A stretch of DNA of 64,000 bases from Bacillota bacterium (GTDB taxonomy: Bacteria > Bacillota > DSM-12270 > Thermacetogeniales > Thermacetogeniaceae): positions 1 through 64,000 of the forward strand of contig JARYLU010000012.1 in NCBI GenBank assembly GCA_029907475.1, written 5' to 3'. The translations under genes and the position numbers were made by a program. The notes under the pieces are model-generated. The model was not told the DNA's origin. It did not search any database and saw nothing but the letters and a program-made list of their open reading frames with translations. This document shows, piece by piece, positions 31,314 through 39,088 of this stretch. How positions within the stretch are numbered: position 1 is the stretch's first letter; every line of letters starts with the position of its first letter.

Positions 31314-31939
31314 CCATAAAACGAGACGCTGCAATTGCAGGCCTTGTTTTTTTGGGGATCGCGGCCGGGTTTCTTTTGGGGTCTCTTTTCGGAGCAAACG
31401 TCTTTGCCAGCGGCAGTGAACCCGGATCCCCCGCAGATCCGCTGGTGGCCCGCAGCTACGTGGACGAGCAGGTGGAGGCCTATATTTCCAGACTGGAAAA
31501 GGAGGTTGCCGCCCTGTCGGAGCGTGCCCTTAAACTGGAGCAGGCCCTCGCCCAACTCCAGCGCCAGGCGGAGGTCGAACTTCCGTCCCCGAGCGGCGGG
31601 CAGGCCGGAACGCCTTCCGGTGGTTCGAGTGCCGGGCAGAGTCCGGGCGGCCAGGCTCCTGGAAGTTCCACTCCTGCCGGCACCTCCCCCGGCGGACAAA
31701 CCCCGGGCAGCCAGTCATCCGGGGGCGCGAAGCTCCTTTACATTAAACCGGATAACAGCTACGTGAACCTGAGGAAGGGCCCCGGCACCAACCACGAGTA
31801 TTTAGGGAGAGTTGAGCGCGGCAACCCTGCCTGCGAACCGATGACGGTGCTCGGCCAGGCAGGGGACTGGTACCAGGTCCGCCTCCCCGACGGGCGCACC
31901 GGCTGGGTGGCGGGCTGGCTCGTCTATACCCCCGGGTAG
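31310..31939 (+). CDS. Membrane-anchored SH3 (SH3b) domain protein
   Basis: A 209-residue protein. The N-terminal membrane segment (AAIAGLVFLGIAAGFLLGSL) is followed by a coiled coil (YVDEQVEAYISRLEKEVAAL), a Ser/Gly/Pro-rich linker (residues 88-142) and a C-terminal bacterial SH3 domain (YVNLRKGPGTNHEYLGRVER, GDWYQVRLPDGRTGWVAGWL). SH3b domains bind cell-wall peptides, so the protein probably sits at the wall. It is translationally coupled to the WecA-like gene and ends 42 bases before a strong hairpin. Confidence 0.75.
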   Translation: MTIKRDAAIAGLVFLGIAAGFLLGSLFGANVFASGSEPGSPADPLVARSYVDEQVEAYISRLEKEVAALSERALKLEQALAQLQRQAEVELPSPSGGQAGTPSGGSSAGQSPGGQAPGSSTPAGTSPGGQTPGSQSSGGAKLLYIKPDNSYVNLRKGPGTNHEYLGRVERGNPACEPMTVLGQAGDWYQVRLPDGRTGWVAGWLVYTPG

Positions 31940-31980
31940 AATCCTGCCGGGAGCCCCGAAAGGCAGGTACAGATCGAGTG

Positions 31981-32003
31981 CCCGGCACTAAATTAGTGCC
32001 GGG
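31981..32003. terminator. Palindromic terminator-like hairpin
   Basis: CCCGGCACTAA / TTAGTGCCGGG forms a perfect 11-bp stem with a single-base loop. A short T-rich stretch follows on the plus strand. It separates the SH3 gene from the DUF4160 fragment. Confidence 0.7.
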
Positions 32004-32013
32004 TACCTTTCTG

Positions 32014-32184
32014 CTGTTTCGCCTCGCCTGGTCGCTTGACCGGCTCACAGGAAAAATTAGCCCCAAGATGAGAAGAATAGTTGTTGAATGGGTCAAAGAG
32101 AACGCTGAAATTTTAATGGAAAATTGGCAACGGGCGCGCAGGAAAGAAAAGCTGTTACAGATTCCAGTGCCTAAAGTGAGGTGA
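32014..32184 (+). pseudogene. DUF4160 C-terminal half
   Basis: The frame SLDRLTGKISPKMRRIVVEW then VKENAEILMENWQRARR is the second half of a DUF4160 protein (pattern L-G-LSP..LR-V..W...N...L..NW..A). The first half is replaced by the hairpin at 31981-32003. An in-frame ATG 32068 could express the last 38 residues. The pair with DUF2442 parallels 5632/5843, and again the DUF4160 partner is the damaged one. Confidence 0.6.
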
Positions 32185-32191
32185 ATAACCA

Positions 32192-32485
32192 GTGGATTTT
32201 GGTGATGGAGTAGAAACAGTGCTGCATGAACTTCGAAGTGCCTACCCGGTAAGAGATTATTACCTGATCCTGGAGTTCGATGAAAGTGAATACCGGGTAA
32301 TTAACTTGCGGCCCTTCCTGGACGGACCTGTTTTTGAACCTCTAAAAAATCCGGCGTTTTTCCGTCAGGTAAGGGTTGATCCAGATGCTGGCACCGTTGT
32401 TTGGCCCAATGGCGCCGACATCGATCCAGATGTGCTTTATGCGAAGAGTGTTCCACTGGTATTGCCAGAGGAAGCAGGAGCTTAG
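32192..32485 (+). CDS. DUF2442 protein
   Basis: A 97-residue protein: RDYYLILEFDESEYRVINLR then FLDGPVFEPLKNPAFFRQVR and VDPDAGTVVWPNGADIDPDV, a clear DUF2442 (PL.N...F..V..D...GTV.WPNGADI.P). GTG 32192 follows GAGGTG and lies 7 bases after the DUF4160 fragment. As a partner of a destroyed DUF4160 gene it is probably an orphan antitoxin-like protein. Confidence 0.8.
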   Translation: MDFGDGVETVLHELRSAYPVRDYYLILEFDESEYRVINLRPFLDGPVFEPLKNPAFFRQVRVDPDAGTVVWPNGADIDPDVLYAKSVPLVLPEEAGA

Positions 32486-32519
32486 GCATTGAGGCGGCTG
32501 TGCCATGAAGGGCGGGCCG

Positions 32520-32725
32520 CTTCTGCTTCCAGGGCCTGATCGTGTTCAGCAACGGGGAAGGGAATTTCTGGCGGGAATACCACCTCGCCGTTCCGGTCCT
32601 GGACAGCTTTCGTCGACTTTCTCGTCCAGCGCGCCGTGAATCAGGGTGCACTCATCGAGGTGATCCGCCACAACCAGCCCCGCCTCCAGGAAATGGGCGG
32701 CATCGCAGCCCTCCTCCGCTTCTGA
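32520..32725 (+). pseudogene. Fragmented reading frame of unknown family
   Basis: Pieces in different frames (NGEGNFWREYHLAVPVLD, then VNQGALIEVIRHNQPRLQEM and GGIAALLRF-stop) read as one eroded protein end. A terminator follows directly. I do not recognise the family. Confidence 0.35.
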
Positions 32726-32754
32726 CAGAAACTGACTCTTTTGCCCTTTGCTGC

Positions 32755-32789
32755 GGCTCCGGAAGGATAACCTCCCGGAGCCTTTTTTA
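32755..32789 (+). terminator. Rho-independent terminator
   Basis: Stem GGCTCCGG (32755-32762) / CCGGAGCC (32775-32782), 12-base loop, then six or more T. Confidence 0.9.
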
Positions 32790-33021
32790 ATCCCCCACAG
32801 CTTTTTTTCAGGCCCCGAAAAGCCCCGAAAGTTCCGAAAAAGTATGGCGAAAAAAAGCGGAATTTGACAAAAGGATTTTAAAAGGATTTAAGAGGATAAA
32901 ACATGGCCCGCGTCGAATAGGATATACCTGCTACCAGATAGTAACAAAAATGTTATGAAAATTTAGGCTACAAGTCCTAATGCATTTCCTGATCTGCTGA
33001 ATACTGCGGGGTGAGGAGATT

Positions 33022-33243
33022 ATGAGAAAGGAGAAACTGGAAGAGATCAGCAAGTGGCGGGACCTCCTGCGGGGGGTCGGCTACAGCCGGACCCAGATCC
33101 GGCAGCTCATCAAGGAGCATGCCGGGACGGACGACCTGCGGAAGCTCCCGGAGGAGGACCTGGCGAAGGTCGTGAGTCTGCTGCGGGAAAGGCACGCCTT
33201 TGCCCTCCGCTGCCGCCGCAATTTAAATACAACCTCCAAATAA
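33022..33243 (+). CDS. Small hypothetical protein
   Basis: A 73-residue, helical, strongly basic/acidic protein (KEKLEEISKWRDLLRGVGYS, RTQIRQLIKEHAGTDDLRKL, PEEDLAKVVSLLRERHAFAL). GAGGAGATT precedes ATG 33022. The pattern of short helices with an SxxQIRQLI..H.G..dl..L motif looks like a phage- or mobile-element-type DNA-binding or accessory protein, but no family can be named. The 230 bases upstream are A-rich with repeated CCGAAA and hold no other gene. Confidence 0.5.
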   Translation: MRKEKLEEISKWRDLLRGVGYSRTQIRQLIKEHAGTDDLRKLPEEDLAKVVSLLRERHAFALRCRRNLNTTSK

Positions 33244-33381
33244 CCACTCCGGCTGGTCTCCAGTTGAGGAATAAATTAGCAGCATTTTTTCAAGTCGATG
33301 TTGAATATACATGGTGAAAATGTGACCGGAGTCAGATTCTAAAATAAAATTTAAGAATCAATGTTTATCCGGTCTCGTTTG

Positions 33382-33390
33382 TGGTATAAT
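33382..33390 (+). promoter_or_regulatory. Extended -10 promoter of the SLH gene
   Basis: TGGTATAAT with a perfect -10 (33385-33390) and TGn extension; a weak TGTTTA lies 17 bases upstream. It is about 110 bases before ATG 33501. Confidence 0.6.
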
Positions 33391-33500
33391 TGTGCCATCA
33401 GAAAGCAGTGCTGGAAGCTGCGCCAGATTCAGGCAGCCGTCCCGGCAGCTTTCAGTCTCCGATTCTTCGGGAAATCTCGCAGAAAGGGGGTGAAAAAGAT

Positions 33501-35246
33501 ATGGGTATACTTCGCACCAACCGCGCCCTCCTCGGCAACATCGCCCTCGTGGTTTTCCTCGCCTTCCTGGTAACGCTGACCTTCGGGGTTGGTTCTGCGG
33601 CAGCAGATACTGATAAAACTGTTCAAGTCAAGGATAAGTCGGATGTCTGGCAATCAGATACAGCAACTTTAAGAACCAACAGCGCAAAAACGCAGGTGGA
33701 GCTGACGATCAAAATATGTCCTCTTACAGCCACGGAGTTCCAAAGTATTTGGTTTCAAATTAAAGATGGAGTAAATGTCCTCAAAACGGTCTATGCGAGA
33801 GACACGGTATACAGCAGCGCCTATGATAACGTATATGGTACCGGATATCAACTGGTTTACAATTGGGTTTATGCATTCGCCAATATTTTGCCCCATGCTT
33901 TTAGTTTGTTGGTATACCAAGATAGCCAACAACTTGAAACGATCACTTTGAACGTGGAGGCACCACCACCTGAAGGCGGCGGGGGAGGCGGAGCAGCGCC
34001 AGCACCCACTCCACCCGCGCAGGAAACTCCCACCGGAACTGCCGTTGTAGACACGCAGGCGGGAACCGCGACCCTGGCCGTTGACGAGACCAAGGTGACG
34101 GCCGTTCTCCAGGACCCCGCGCAGAACCAGCTCGTTCTTGAGATCCCGACCGCAGCAGGAATCAAGGAACACGCCGTCCAGATCCCGGCGGCAGTGCTCG
34201 CCCTCGCGGCCGAAGCCGGGAAGCCCATCGTGGTCCAGGCGCCCACGGGACAGATCACCATTCTACCCCAGGCCCTTGACGTGCCTGCCCTCAGGGAACT
34301 CCTCAAGACCGGCGAAAAGGTCCAGGTGACCGTTGCCATCAAGGAGGCACCGGAGGCAACGCAGGGGAACGTTGCCCTGGCTTTGGCGCGCCCCGAGAAC
34401 ACGGGCCTGAACCTGGTGGGGCCGGTGCTGGACCTGAGCGTTGCGGCGAAGGTTGAGGGGAAGGAACCGGTCCAGGTCACGAGCTTCAACAAGGCCCTCA
34501 AGCTGCGCCTGCCGTACAGTGAGGCCGACCTCAAGGGCGTGCCCGAGGCTTACCTCGGCGTCTACCGGATCACCGGAACCACCCTCGCCTACGTGGGCGG
34601 TAAGGTCCTGGCAGCCGAGGACGCCGTTGAAGTCGAACTCTCCTCCTTCAGCTCTTACGCCCTGATGACGTACCAGGTCGCCTTTGCCGACACCACCAAC
34701 CACTGGGCGCGCCAGGTGATCGAGCTGATGGCGGCGAAGCACATCGTCAAGGGAGTCGGCGCCAACCGCTTTACCCCGGATGCCACGGTGACGCGGGCGG
34801 AGTTCGCGACACTGCTCGTCAGGGCCCTGGGCATTGCCGAGGCGAAGCCTGCGGCCGGCAGGTTCAGGGACGTGGCGCCAGGTGCCTGGTACTTCGGCAC
34901 CGTTGAGGCTGCGGCAGAGGCCGGCCTGCTCAAAGGCTATCCCGACGGCACCTTCCGTCCGGCAGGGAAGATCACGCGCCAGGAGATGGCGGCGATGATC
35001 GTCAATGCCCTCAGGTACGGCGGGAAGGATGTCGCCATCGGCAGACAGGAGATCCAGCAGCTCCTCGGCCCCTACACCGACGCTCCGAGCATCGGCGGCT
35101 GGGCGGTGGAGGCTGTGGCCGTTGCCGTCAGGGAAGGGATCATCAAGGGCCGCACGGCGACGACTATCGTGCCGCTGGCAGGCGCCACCCGGGCCGAGGC
35201 GACGGTGCTGATGAAGCAGGTGCTCTCCAACCTCAACCGTATCTAG
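33501..35246 (+). CDS. S-layer protein with three SLH domains
   Basis: A 581-residue secreted protein. The signal peptide (residues 1-37, NIALVVFLAFLVTLTFGVGS) is followed by a beta-rich N-domain, a Gly/Pro linker near 155-175 (EGGGGGGAAPAPTPPAQETP) and a domain of about 200 residues (TAVVDTQAGTATLAVDETKV...). Three SLH repeats end the protein at about 395-445 (TNHWARQVIELMAAKHIVKG), 460-510 (GLLKGYPDGTFRPAGKITRQ) and 520-575 (GGWAVEAVAVAVREGIIKGR). It should attach to pyruvylated wall polysaccharide made by CsaB. ATG 33501 has AAAGGGGGTG. A terminator follows at 35293. Confidence 0.9.
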   Translation: MGILRTNRALLGNIALVVFLAFLVTLTFGVGSAAADTDKTVQVKDKSDVWQSDTATLRTNSAKTQVELTIKICPLTATEFQSIWFQIKDGVNVLKTVYARDTVYSSAYDNVYGTGYQLVYNWVYAFANILPHAFSLLVYQDSQQLETITLNVEAPPPEGGGGGGAAPAPTPPAQETPTGTAVVDTQAGTATLAVDETKVTAVLQDPAQNQLVLEIPTAAGIKEHAVQIPAAVLALAAEAGKPIVVQAPTGQITILPQALDVPALRELLKTGEKVQVTVAIKEAPEATQGNVALALARPENTGLNLVGPVLDLSVAAKVEGKEPVQVTSFNKALKLRLPYSEADLKGVPEAYLGVYRITGTTLAYVGGKVLAAEDAVEVELSSFSSYALMTYQVAFADTTNHWARQVIELMAAKHIVKGVGANRFTPDATVTRAEFATLLVRALGIAEAKPAAGRFRDVAPGAWYFGTVEAAAEAGLLKGYPDGTFRPAGKITRQEMAAMIVNALRYGGKDVAIGRQEIQQLLGPYTDAPSIGGWAVEAVAVAVREGIIKGRTATTIVPLAGATRAEATVLMKQVLSNLNRI

Positions 35247-35292
35247 CATTTTCTGAACCAACCTCACTGCCGTCCTGAGCCAGTCAAAAACG

Positions 35293-35330
35293 AACCCCCG
35301 GGGGTCGTCCCCGGGGGTTATCTTTTCTTC
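35293..35330 (+). terminator. Rho-independent terminator
   Basis: AACCCCCGGGG (35293-35303) / CCCCGGGGGTT (35309-35319), then ATCTTTTCTTC. It ends the SLH transcript. Confidence 0.85.
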
Positions 35331-35890
35331 GTTCCGCAACCTCGCCTCACGGTTATCCTTGCGCTCGCTCCCGCTACTCCGGTCGGTTGCCAGGCAAGTA
35401 CTTCCACTCGCTCCTGATTCCGCTCCGGACAGCACCACGGCTTGCTTCGGGAGTTCTAGGCTGCTGCGGAAAACCTCCGCAACTTTATATCCATTTATTC
35501 CACGCTTTGAACCGGCGATTCGCCGTTACTTTATTTCGTTTCCGCCGTGTTGAAAGTCCTCGCAGCCTGAACTGTGAACCTCGCGGCGCCGGGTGCTGTT
35601 ACCCGTCGCTCCATATGTCGCTCGCTGGAAGGCTTGCCTGGCTTAGTCGCAACGGTAGCAACATCCATCTAGCTCTCCGGCCAGCCTGATCAGGAACTTT
35701 CCAAAGCGCTCAATCGCCCGGCATGTTCTGGCAGCAGTATGGGCGAGGTTTTTTATCAGGGGCCCTATTCTTTCCCATTCCAGGTGGTGGCTCGCTCATC
35801 AGTTTCAAACCCACTTTTGCTCCCTTTTTCTGGCTCTCCTTTCGGTCCCAGTATATCTTTTCTTTCTTCCTCCCGTCAAGTCGAAGTCAG
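35331..35890. other. 560-base region without a recognisable gene
   Basis: Open frames exist on the plus strand, but their translations (Ser/Arg/Pro/Phe-rich, for example FFPIPGGGSLISFKPTFAPF) show no family pattern and lack ribosome sites. Part of the region (35345-35400) resembles 28737-28790. I see no RNA gene or transposase. Confidence 0.5.
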
Positions 35891-35896
35891 CGCTCC

Positions 35897-35979
35897 CTAC
35901 CCCTGGGACTACCCGCCTGCCTCAAAAACTACCCCTCTTTTCCCTAAAACTACCCTTGTTTATCAGGGGCTTAGGTAGT
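35897..35979. promoter_or_regulatory. CTACCC-repeat cluster upstream of the stalk-domain gene
   Basis: CTACCC occurs at 35897, 35909, 35929 and 35950 (spacings 12, 20, 21), with an inverted GGTAGT at 35974. The part from 35924 to 35975 aligns closely with 38725-38778: AAAAACTACCCCT.TT, then (T)AAAACTA.CCTTG.T.ATCA. This is a candidate binding array for a regulator of the surface locus. Confidence 0.55.
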
Positions 35980-36039
35980 AATTTATAGTTGAATTTAATG
36001 ATTTAGGAGCGAAAAGAACTTTATTGGGAGGTCGTTTTC

Positions 36040-36870
36040 ATGGCGGGCAAAAGAATTTCTTTGGGGATGTGGAGCTGCTGCCTGATTTTTCTGTTTTTCC
36101 TGGCTTTCTGGTTGCGTGGGGCTTGGGGAGTTGCTGTTTCGCCTCCGGTAGGCGTTTACCTTAATGAACAGCAGCTTTGGTTTGACCAGCCCCCGGTGCT
36201 GGAGGGCGGAAGAGTGCTGGTTCCCTTGCGGGTTATCTTTGAGGCCCTCGGCGCCTCCGTTACCTATGACCCCGCGGCGAAAAAGATCACTGCCGTGCGC
36301 GGACAGGACCAGATAATCCTCACTGTTGGCAGCCTGAGCGCTTTCAAGAACGACGCTCTCGTGAAGCTTGATGTACCGCCCAGGATCGTCGGCGGGCGAA
36401 CCCTCGTGCCCTTGCGTTTTGTTTCAGAGGCGCTGGGCTGCGAGGTGGATTGGAATGGTGCGGCGAGAAAGGTGAGCATCAAGGCTCCCGGATTGGGAGG
36501 ACCAGAGCCTCCTGTTTTTAAGGATCCCCTGGCTGACCAGTACTTTGAGCGGGTAGTTTTATCAAAGCTCATCATGGGAGCGCAGGGACCGGCAGGTGTT
36601 GTGCCTGGTTCGGTCTTTACACCTGCTGACAATCTGAATATCGACTTCACCGTGCGTGCTGCCGCGCCTCTCTCGCTTGAGTTGACGCGGCGGGTTGTGG
36701 GAGACGAAACCAACCGGATTATTTTTGAGGATTCGGTAACCGTCAACCGCCCTGGGGGCAACGGCTTTAGCTTCCCCAATCCCGGGACGCCGGGGCGTTA
36801 CCGGTTTGAGGTTTGTTGCGGCGGAAAACTTGTCCTCAGCCTGCCCTTCGTGATCGAAAACAGAGGGTGA
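36040..36870 (+). CDS. Stalk-domain (copper amine oxidase N-terminal) surface protein
   Basis: A 276-residue protein. The signal peptide is MAGKRISLGMWSCCLIFLFF and on. Residues 40-155 hold two halves of the stalk domain (GGRVLVPLRVIFEALGASVT; GGRTLVPLRFVSEALGCEVD with WNGAARKVSIK). The C-terminal 110 residues form a beta domain (NLNIDFTVRAAAPLSLELTR) of unknown type. Despite the domain name such proteins are not oxidases but surface or wall modules in Firmicutes. It resembles the broken tails at 1323, 3815 and 9134. GGGAGG is 10 bases before ATG 36040. Confidence 0.8.
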   Translation: MAGKRISLGMWSCCLIFLFFLAFWLRGAWGVAVSPPVGVYLNEQQLWFDQPPVLEGGRVLVPLRVIFEALGASVTYDPAAKKITAVRGQDQIILTVGSLSAFKNDALVKLDVPPRIVGGRTLVPLRFVSEALGCEVDWNGAARKVSIKAPGLGGPEPPVFKDPLADQYFERVVLSKLIMGAQGPAGVVPGSVFTPADNLNIDFTVRAAAPLSLELTRRVVGDETNRIIFEDSVTVNRPGGNGFSFPNPGTPGRYRFEVCCGGKLVLSLPFVIENRG

Positions 36871-37037
36871 GAGCAAGACCCTTGTGGCCGGACGGGCGGG
36901 GACCGGGGTGCGCCGCGGGATCACTTTGCCCGGTTGCCGTCACTCATTAGCTGTCTGGCTTTAACGCGACGGCAATCAGGGTGCAGAGCGACGGCAAGAA
37001 CCCGCAGGAGCGGCCCGCGCATGTTGAAGCCAATTTC

Positions 37038-38564
37038 TCATTCTTGCTCTCCGGAGGGATCCTGGAGGGTGGGAGCTTTTTGGGATGGCGGTTCGGGCGG
37101 CGGCGTGCCGTCCCGGGTGGGAGGGGGAAGGGCCGGCGCCGCTTGGGGCACCGCTCCGGTGATCTCGGAAGTGATTCCGAAAGCGGATGCAAAGCGGCTG
37201 CAGAACTCCTTCCGGGTCTGGCAGTCGCTTTTTCTCAAGATGTTGCGGACGTGAAACTTTACCGTGTTGGGCGAGATGAACAGGGTGCTGGCAATCACCC
37301 GGTCCGGACACCCCGCAAGGAGGAGCTCGATCACCTTTTGCTCTGCCGGGGTGAATTGCGGCCCGGGCTGCGTCCCGGCCGGGAGTCCGGATTCTTCTCC
37401 TCTTTTTTCTTGCGCTCTAACGGTTTTTGGGGAAACCAAGGGGTTAGCTTGGAGGCTGGAGGTTTGGCGGGAAGGAAAGAGCTCGTCCCGGGATAAGCCC
37501 CCGGTCAGCAGGGGAATGAGACAGAAAAGGATTGCCGCGCCGATGATTCCGGCTAGGCCAGAATTCCCTGCGCTGATCAGCCCACAGTCCCAGAGCAGCC
37601 CTGTGAAACCGATCACAAAAACGTTCCAGGCCAGACCCCAGGCGAAGGGGGTCATGCTCCCCGTTTGCCGGGTGAGCTGGCAGAGGCTCAGCCAGTAGTA
37701 CAGGTCGGCTCCGGCGAGCCCGATCATTACTCCTGCATAGGCCGGAAGGACAAGAAAAAGGCTTTTTGAACCCGTTGCCCACAGGCTGAAGCCCAAGCCG
37801 AGGAGACCTAAGGACCAGGGGATCAGCGTCAGACGCCCGACGCACCTCGCAAAAAAGGCTAAAGGGGCCACCGCGATGATGTAGGGCCAGGCCCCCAGGG
37901 AGGCGCCTGCCGGGGAGGCGTTGACGGTCGGAGTCAGGGCGCGGTAAACCAGCCCCCCGCCTGCATAGGCGGCCAGGGCGAAGAGAAGTAGGGAAAACCA
38001 GTCATCCTCGCTTCTGTCGGACCGAAAAGAACCGAACCGGGGTTTAACGGAAAGGCGGCTGAGCAGAAAGAAGCTCAGGCCGCAGAGAACACTGAGAAGA
38101 AAGGCATAAATTTTCAAGAATGGCAGCGGTATGCCGGGCAGGTTCGCGCCCTGGAGCAGGATATTGCTTCCAGCCATCGTCAGCCCCAGGGGAAGGAGGG
38201 GTTCGGACAGGTCTGCGAGCCGTTGCACCCAGGTGAGCACCAGAAACGCTGCTCCGATTCCGAGCACGATAAAGTATCCCGTGCCCAGAAAGGAAGGGAG
38301 CGGGGAGCAAGCTCCTGTCGCTCCGGCGGCCAGGATAAAAATAACCATCAGGGGCGGGAGCCATTTTGCTCCAAACCATTTCTGGTACCAGGGCCCGAGG
38401 ACGAGACCTGCCGCGTGGCTGAAGGCGAAGGTGTGACCGTACCAGACACCCGCTTCAGGGTAGAAGCGAAAAAGAAGCGGCCCGTAAAAAGGCATCGTCA
38501 AGAGCCAGGCAAAGATCCCGGCTCCTGCAAGACCGATCCGCCAGGGTGAAGATCCTCTCTCCAA
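37038..38564 (-). CDS. LuxR-type regulator with a 12-helix membrane domain
   Basis: A 508-residue protein. Residues 1-370 are hydrophobic with about 12 helices (IGLAGAGIFAWLLTMPFYGP; AAGLVLGPWYQKWFGAKWLP; GLLGLGFSLWATGSKSLFLV), like an MFS transporter. Residues 395-455 are a LuxR HTH (FTPAEQKVIELLLAGCPDRV, IASTLFISPNTVKFHVRNIL, RKSDCQTRKEFCSRFA). The tail is Pro-rich. Transporter-like LuxR regulators occur in some Actinobacteria and Clostridia and are thought to sense something at the membrane. It lies between the stalk and giant SLH genes, and CTACCC arrays flank that pair, so control of both is a reasonable inference. Confidence 0.8.
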   Translation of the reverse strand: MERGSSPWRIGLAGAGIFAWLLTMPFYGPLLFRFYPEAGVWYGHTFAFSHAAGLVLGPWYQKWFGAKWLPPLMVIFILAAGATGACSPLPSFLGTGYFIVLGIGAAFLVLTWVQRLADLSEPLLPLGLTMAGSNILLQGANLPGIPLPFLKIYAFLLSVLCGLSFFLLSRLSVKPRFGSFRSDRSEDDWFSLLLFALAAYAGGGLVYRALTPTVNASPAGASLGAWPYIIAVAPLAFFARCVGRLTLIPWSLGLLGLGFSLWATGSKSLFLVLPAYAGVMIGLAGADLYYWLSLCQLTRQTGSMTPFAWGLAWNVFVIGFTGLLWDCGLISAGNSGLAGIIGAAILFCLIPLLTGGLSRDELFPSRQTSSLQANPLVSPKTVRAQEKRGEESGLPAGTQPGPQFTPAEQKVIELLLAGCPDRVIASTLFISPNTVKFHVRNILRKSDCQTRKEFCSRFASAFGITSEITGAVPQAAPALPPPTRDGTPPPEPPSQKAPTLQDPSGEQE

Positions 38565-38664
38565 GCAATCACTTCCTGAGCAAGTTGCTGTTCATGTTTC
38601 CTGTACGCAATAATTTCGCTAATCCCGCCAAAAATCCTGCAAATTTTTAGTCGATTCTCCTTTT

Positions 38665-38778
38665 CCACCCTCCTTGTACCTACTCCTTATACCTACCCTG
38701 GGACCACCCTTTAATTTTAAAATTAAAAACTACCCCTGTTGATTTAAAAACTATCCTTGCTCAATCAAGGACTTTTCA
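38665..38778. promoter_or_regulatory. CTACCC-repeat cluster between LuxR-type gene and giant SLH gene
   Basis: CCACCC/CTACYC elements at 38665, 38680, 38693, 38704, 38730 and 38751. The last two are within the 50-base stretch shared with 35924-35975. The cluster lies 100-215 bases upstream of the LuxR-type start codon on one side and about 310 bases from the giant SLH gene on the other. Confidence 0.55.
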
Positions 38779-38882
38779 TTTTTAATTAAAATTAAAAAAT
38801 TTTAGGAAAAAAGTACCTTCAGGTGACTACCATTGCCCAGTTTTTCATGACCCTAATTTTCAATTTATTCTCACAATTCTTA

Positions 38883-38911
38883 TTGCATCATTATTCGTTA
38901 TCGCCTAGTAT
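38883..38911 (+). promoter_or_regulatory. Possible promoter of the giant SLH gene
   Basis: TTGCAT (38883-38888), a 17-bp spacer and TAGTAT (38906-38911). The leader of about 170 bases that follows contains no recognised riboswitch. Confidence 0.4.
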
Positions 38912-39088
38912 ACATCTTTAAATTATTAACGCGAGTTTGATTCCTGAGGAGGTGGTTTGCAGGCAGGCAAGATCAACAAAAAGTGCAGTGTCACGGCCGG
39001 AAAGTCGAGGATTGTAGATTTGTTGGAGATTTAAGGACAGCGTTTTAAGAAAGAAAGTAGGAACAGTCTGTTGTGAAAGGGGGTAAAA

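Noticed and set aside
35331-35990. Protein-coding gene in the 35.3-36.0 kb gap
   Set aside because: Frames of 64-100 codons exist, but composition is odd (Ser, Arg, Phe, Pro), there are no ribosome sites and no recognisable motifs.
38779-39088. Cyclic-di-GMP or other riboswitch in the leader of the giant SLH gene
   Set aside because: The conserved GEMM core and other riboswitch cores were looked for and not seen; the leader is AT-rich without a convincing aptamer.
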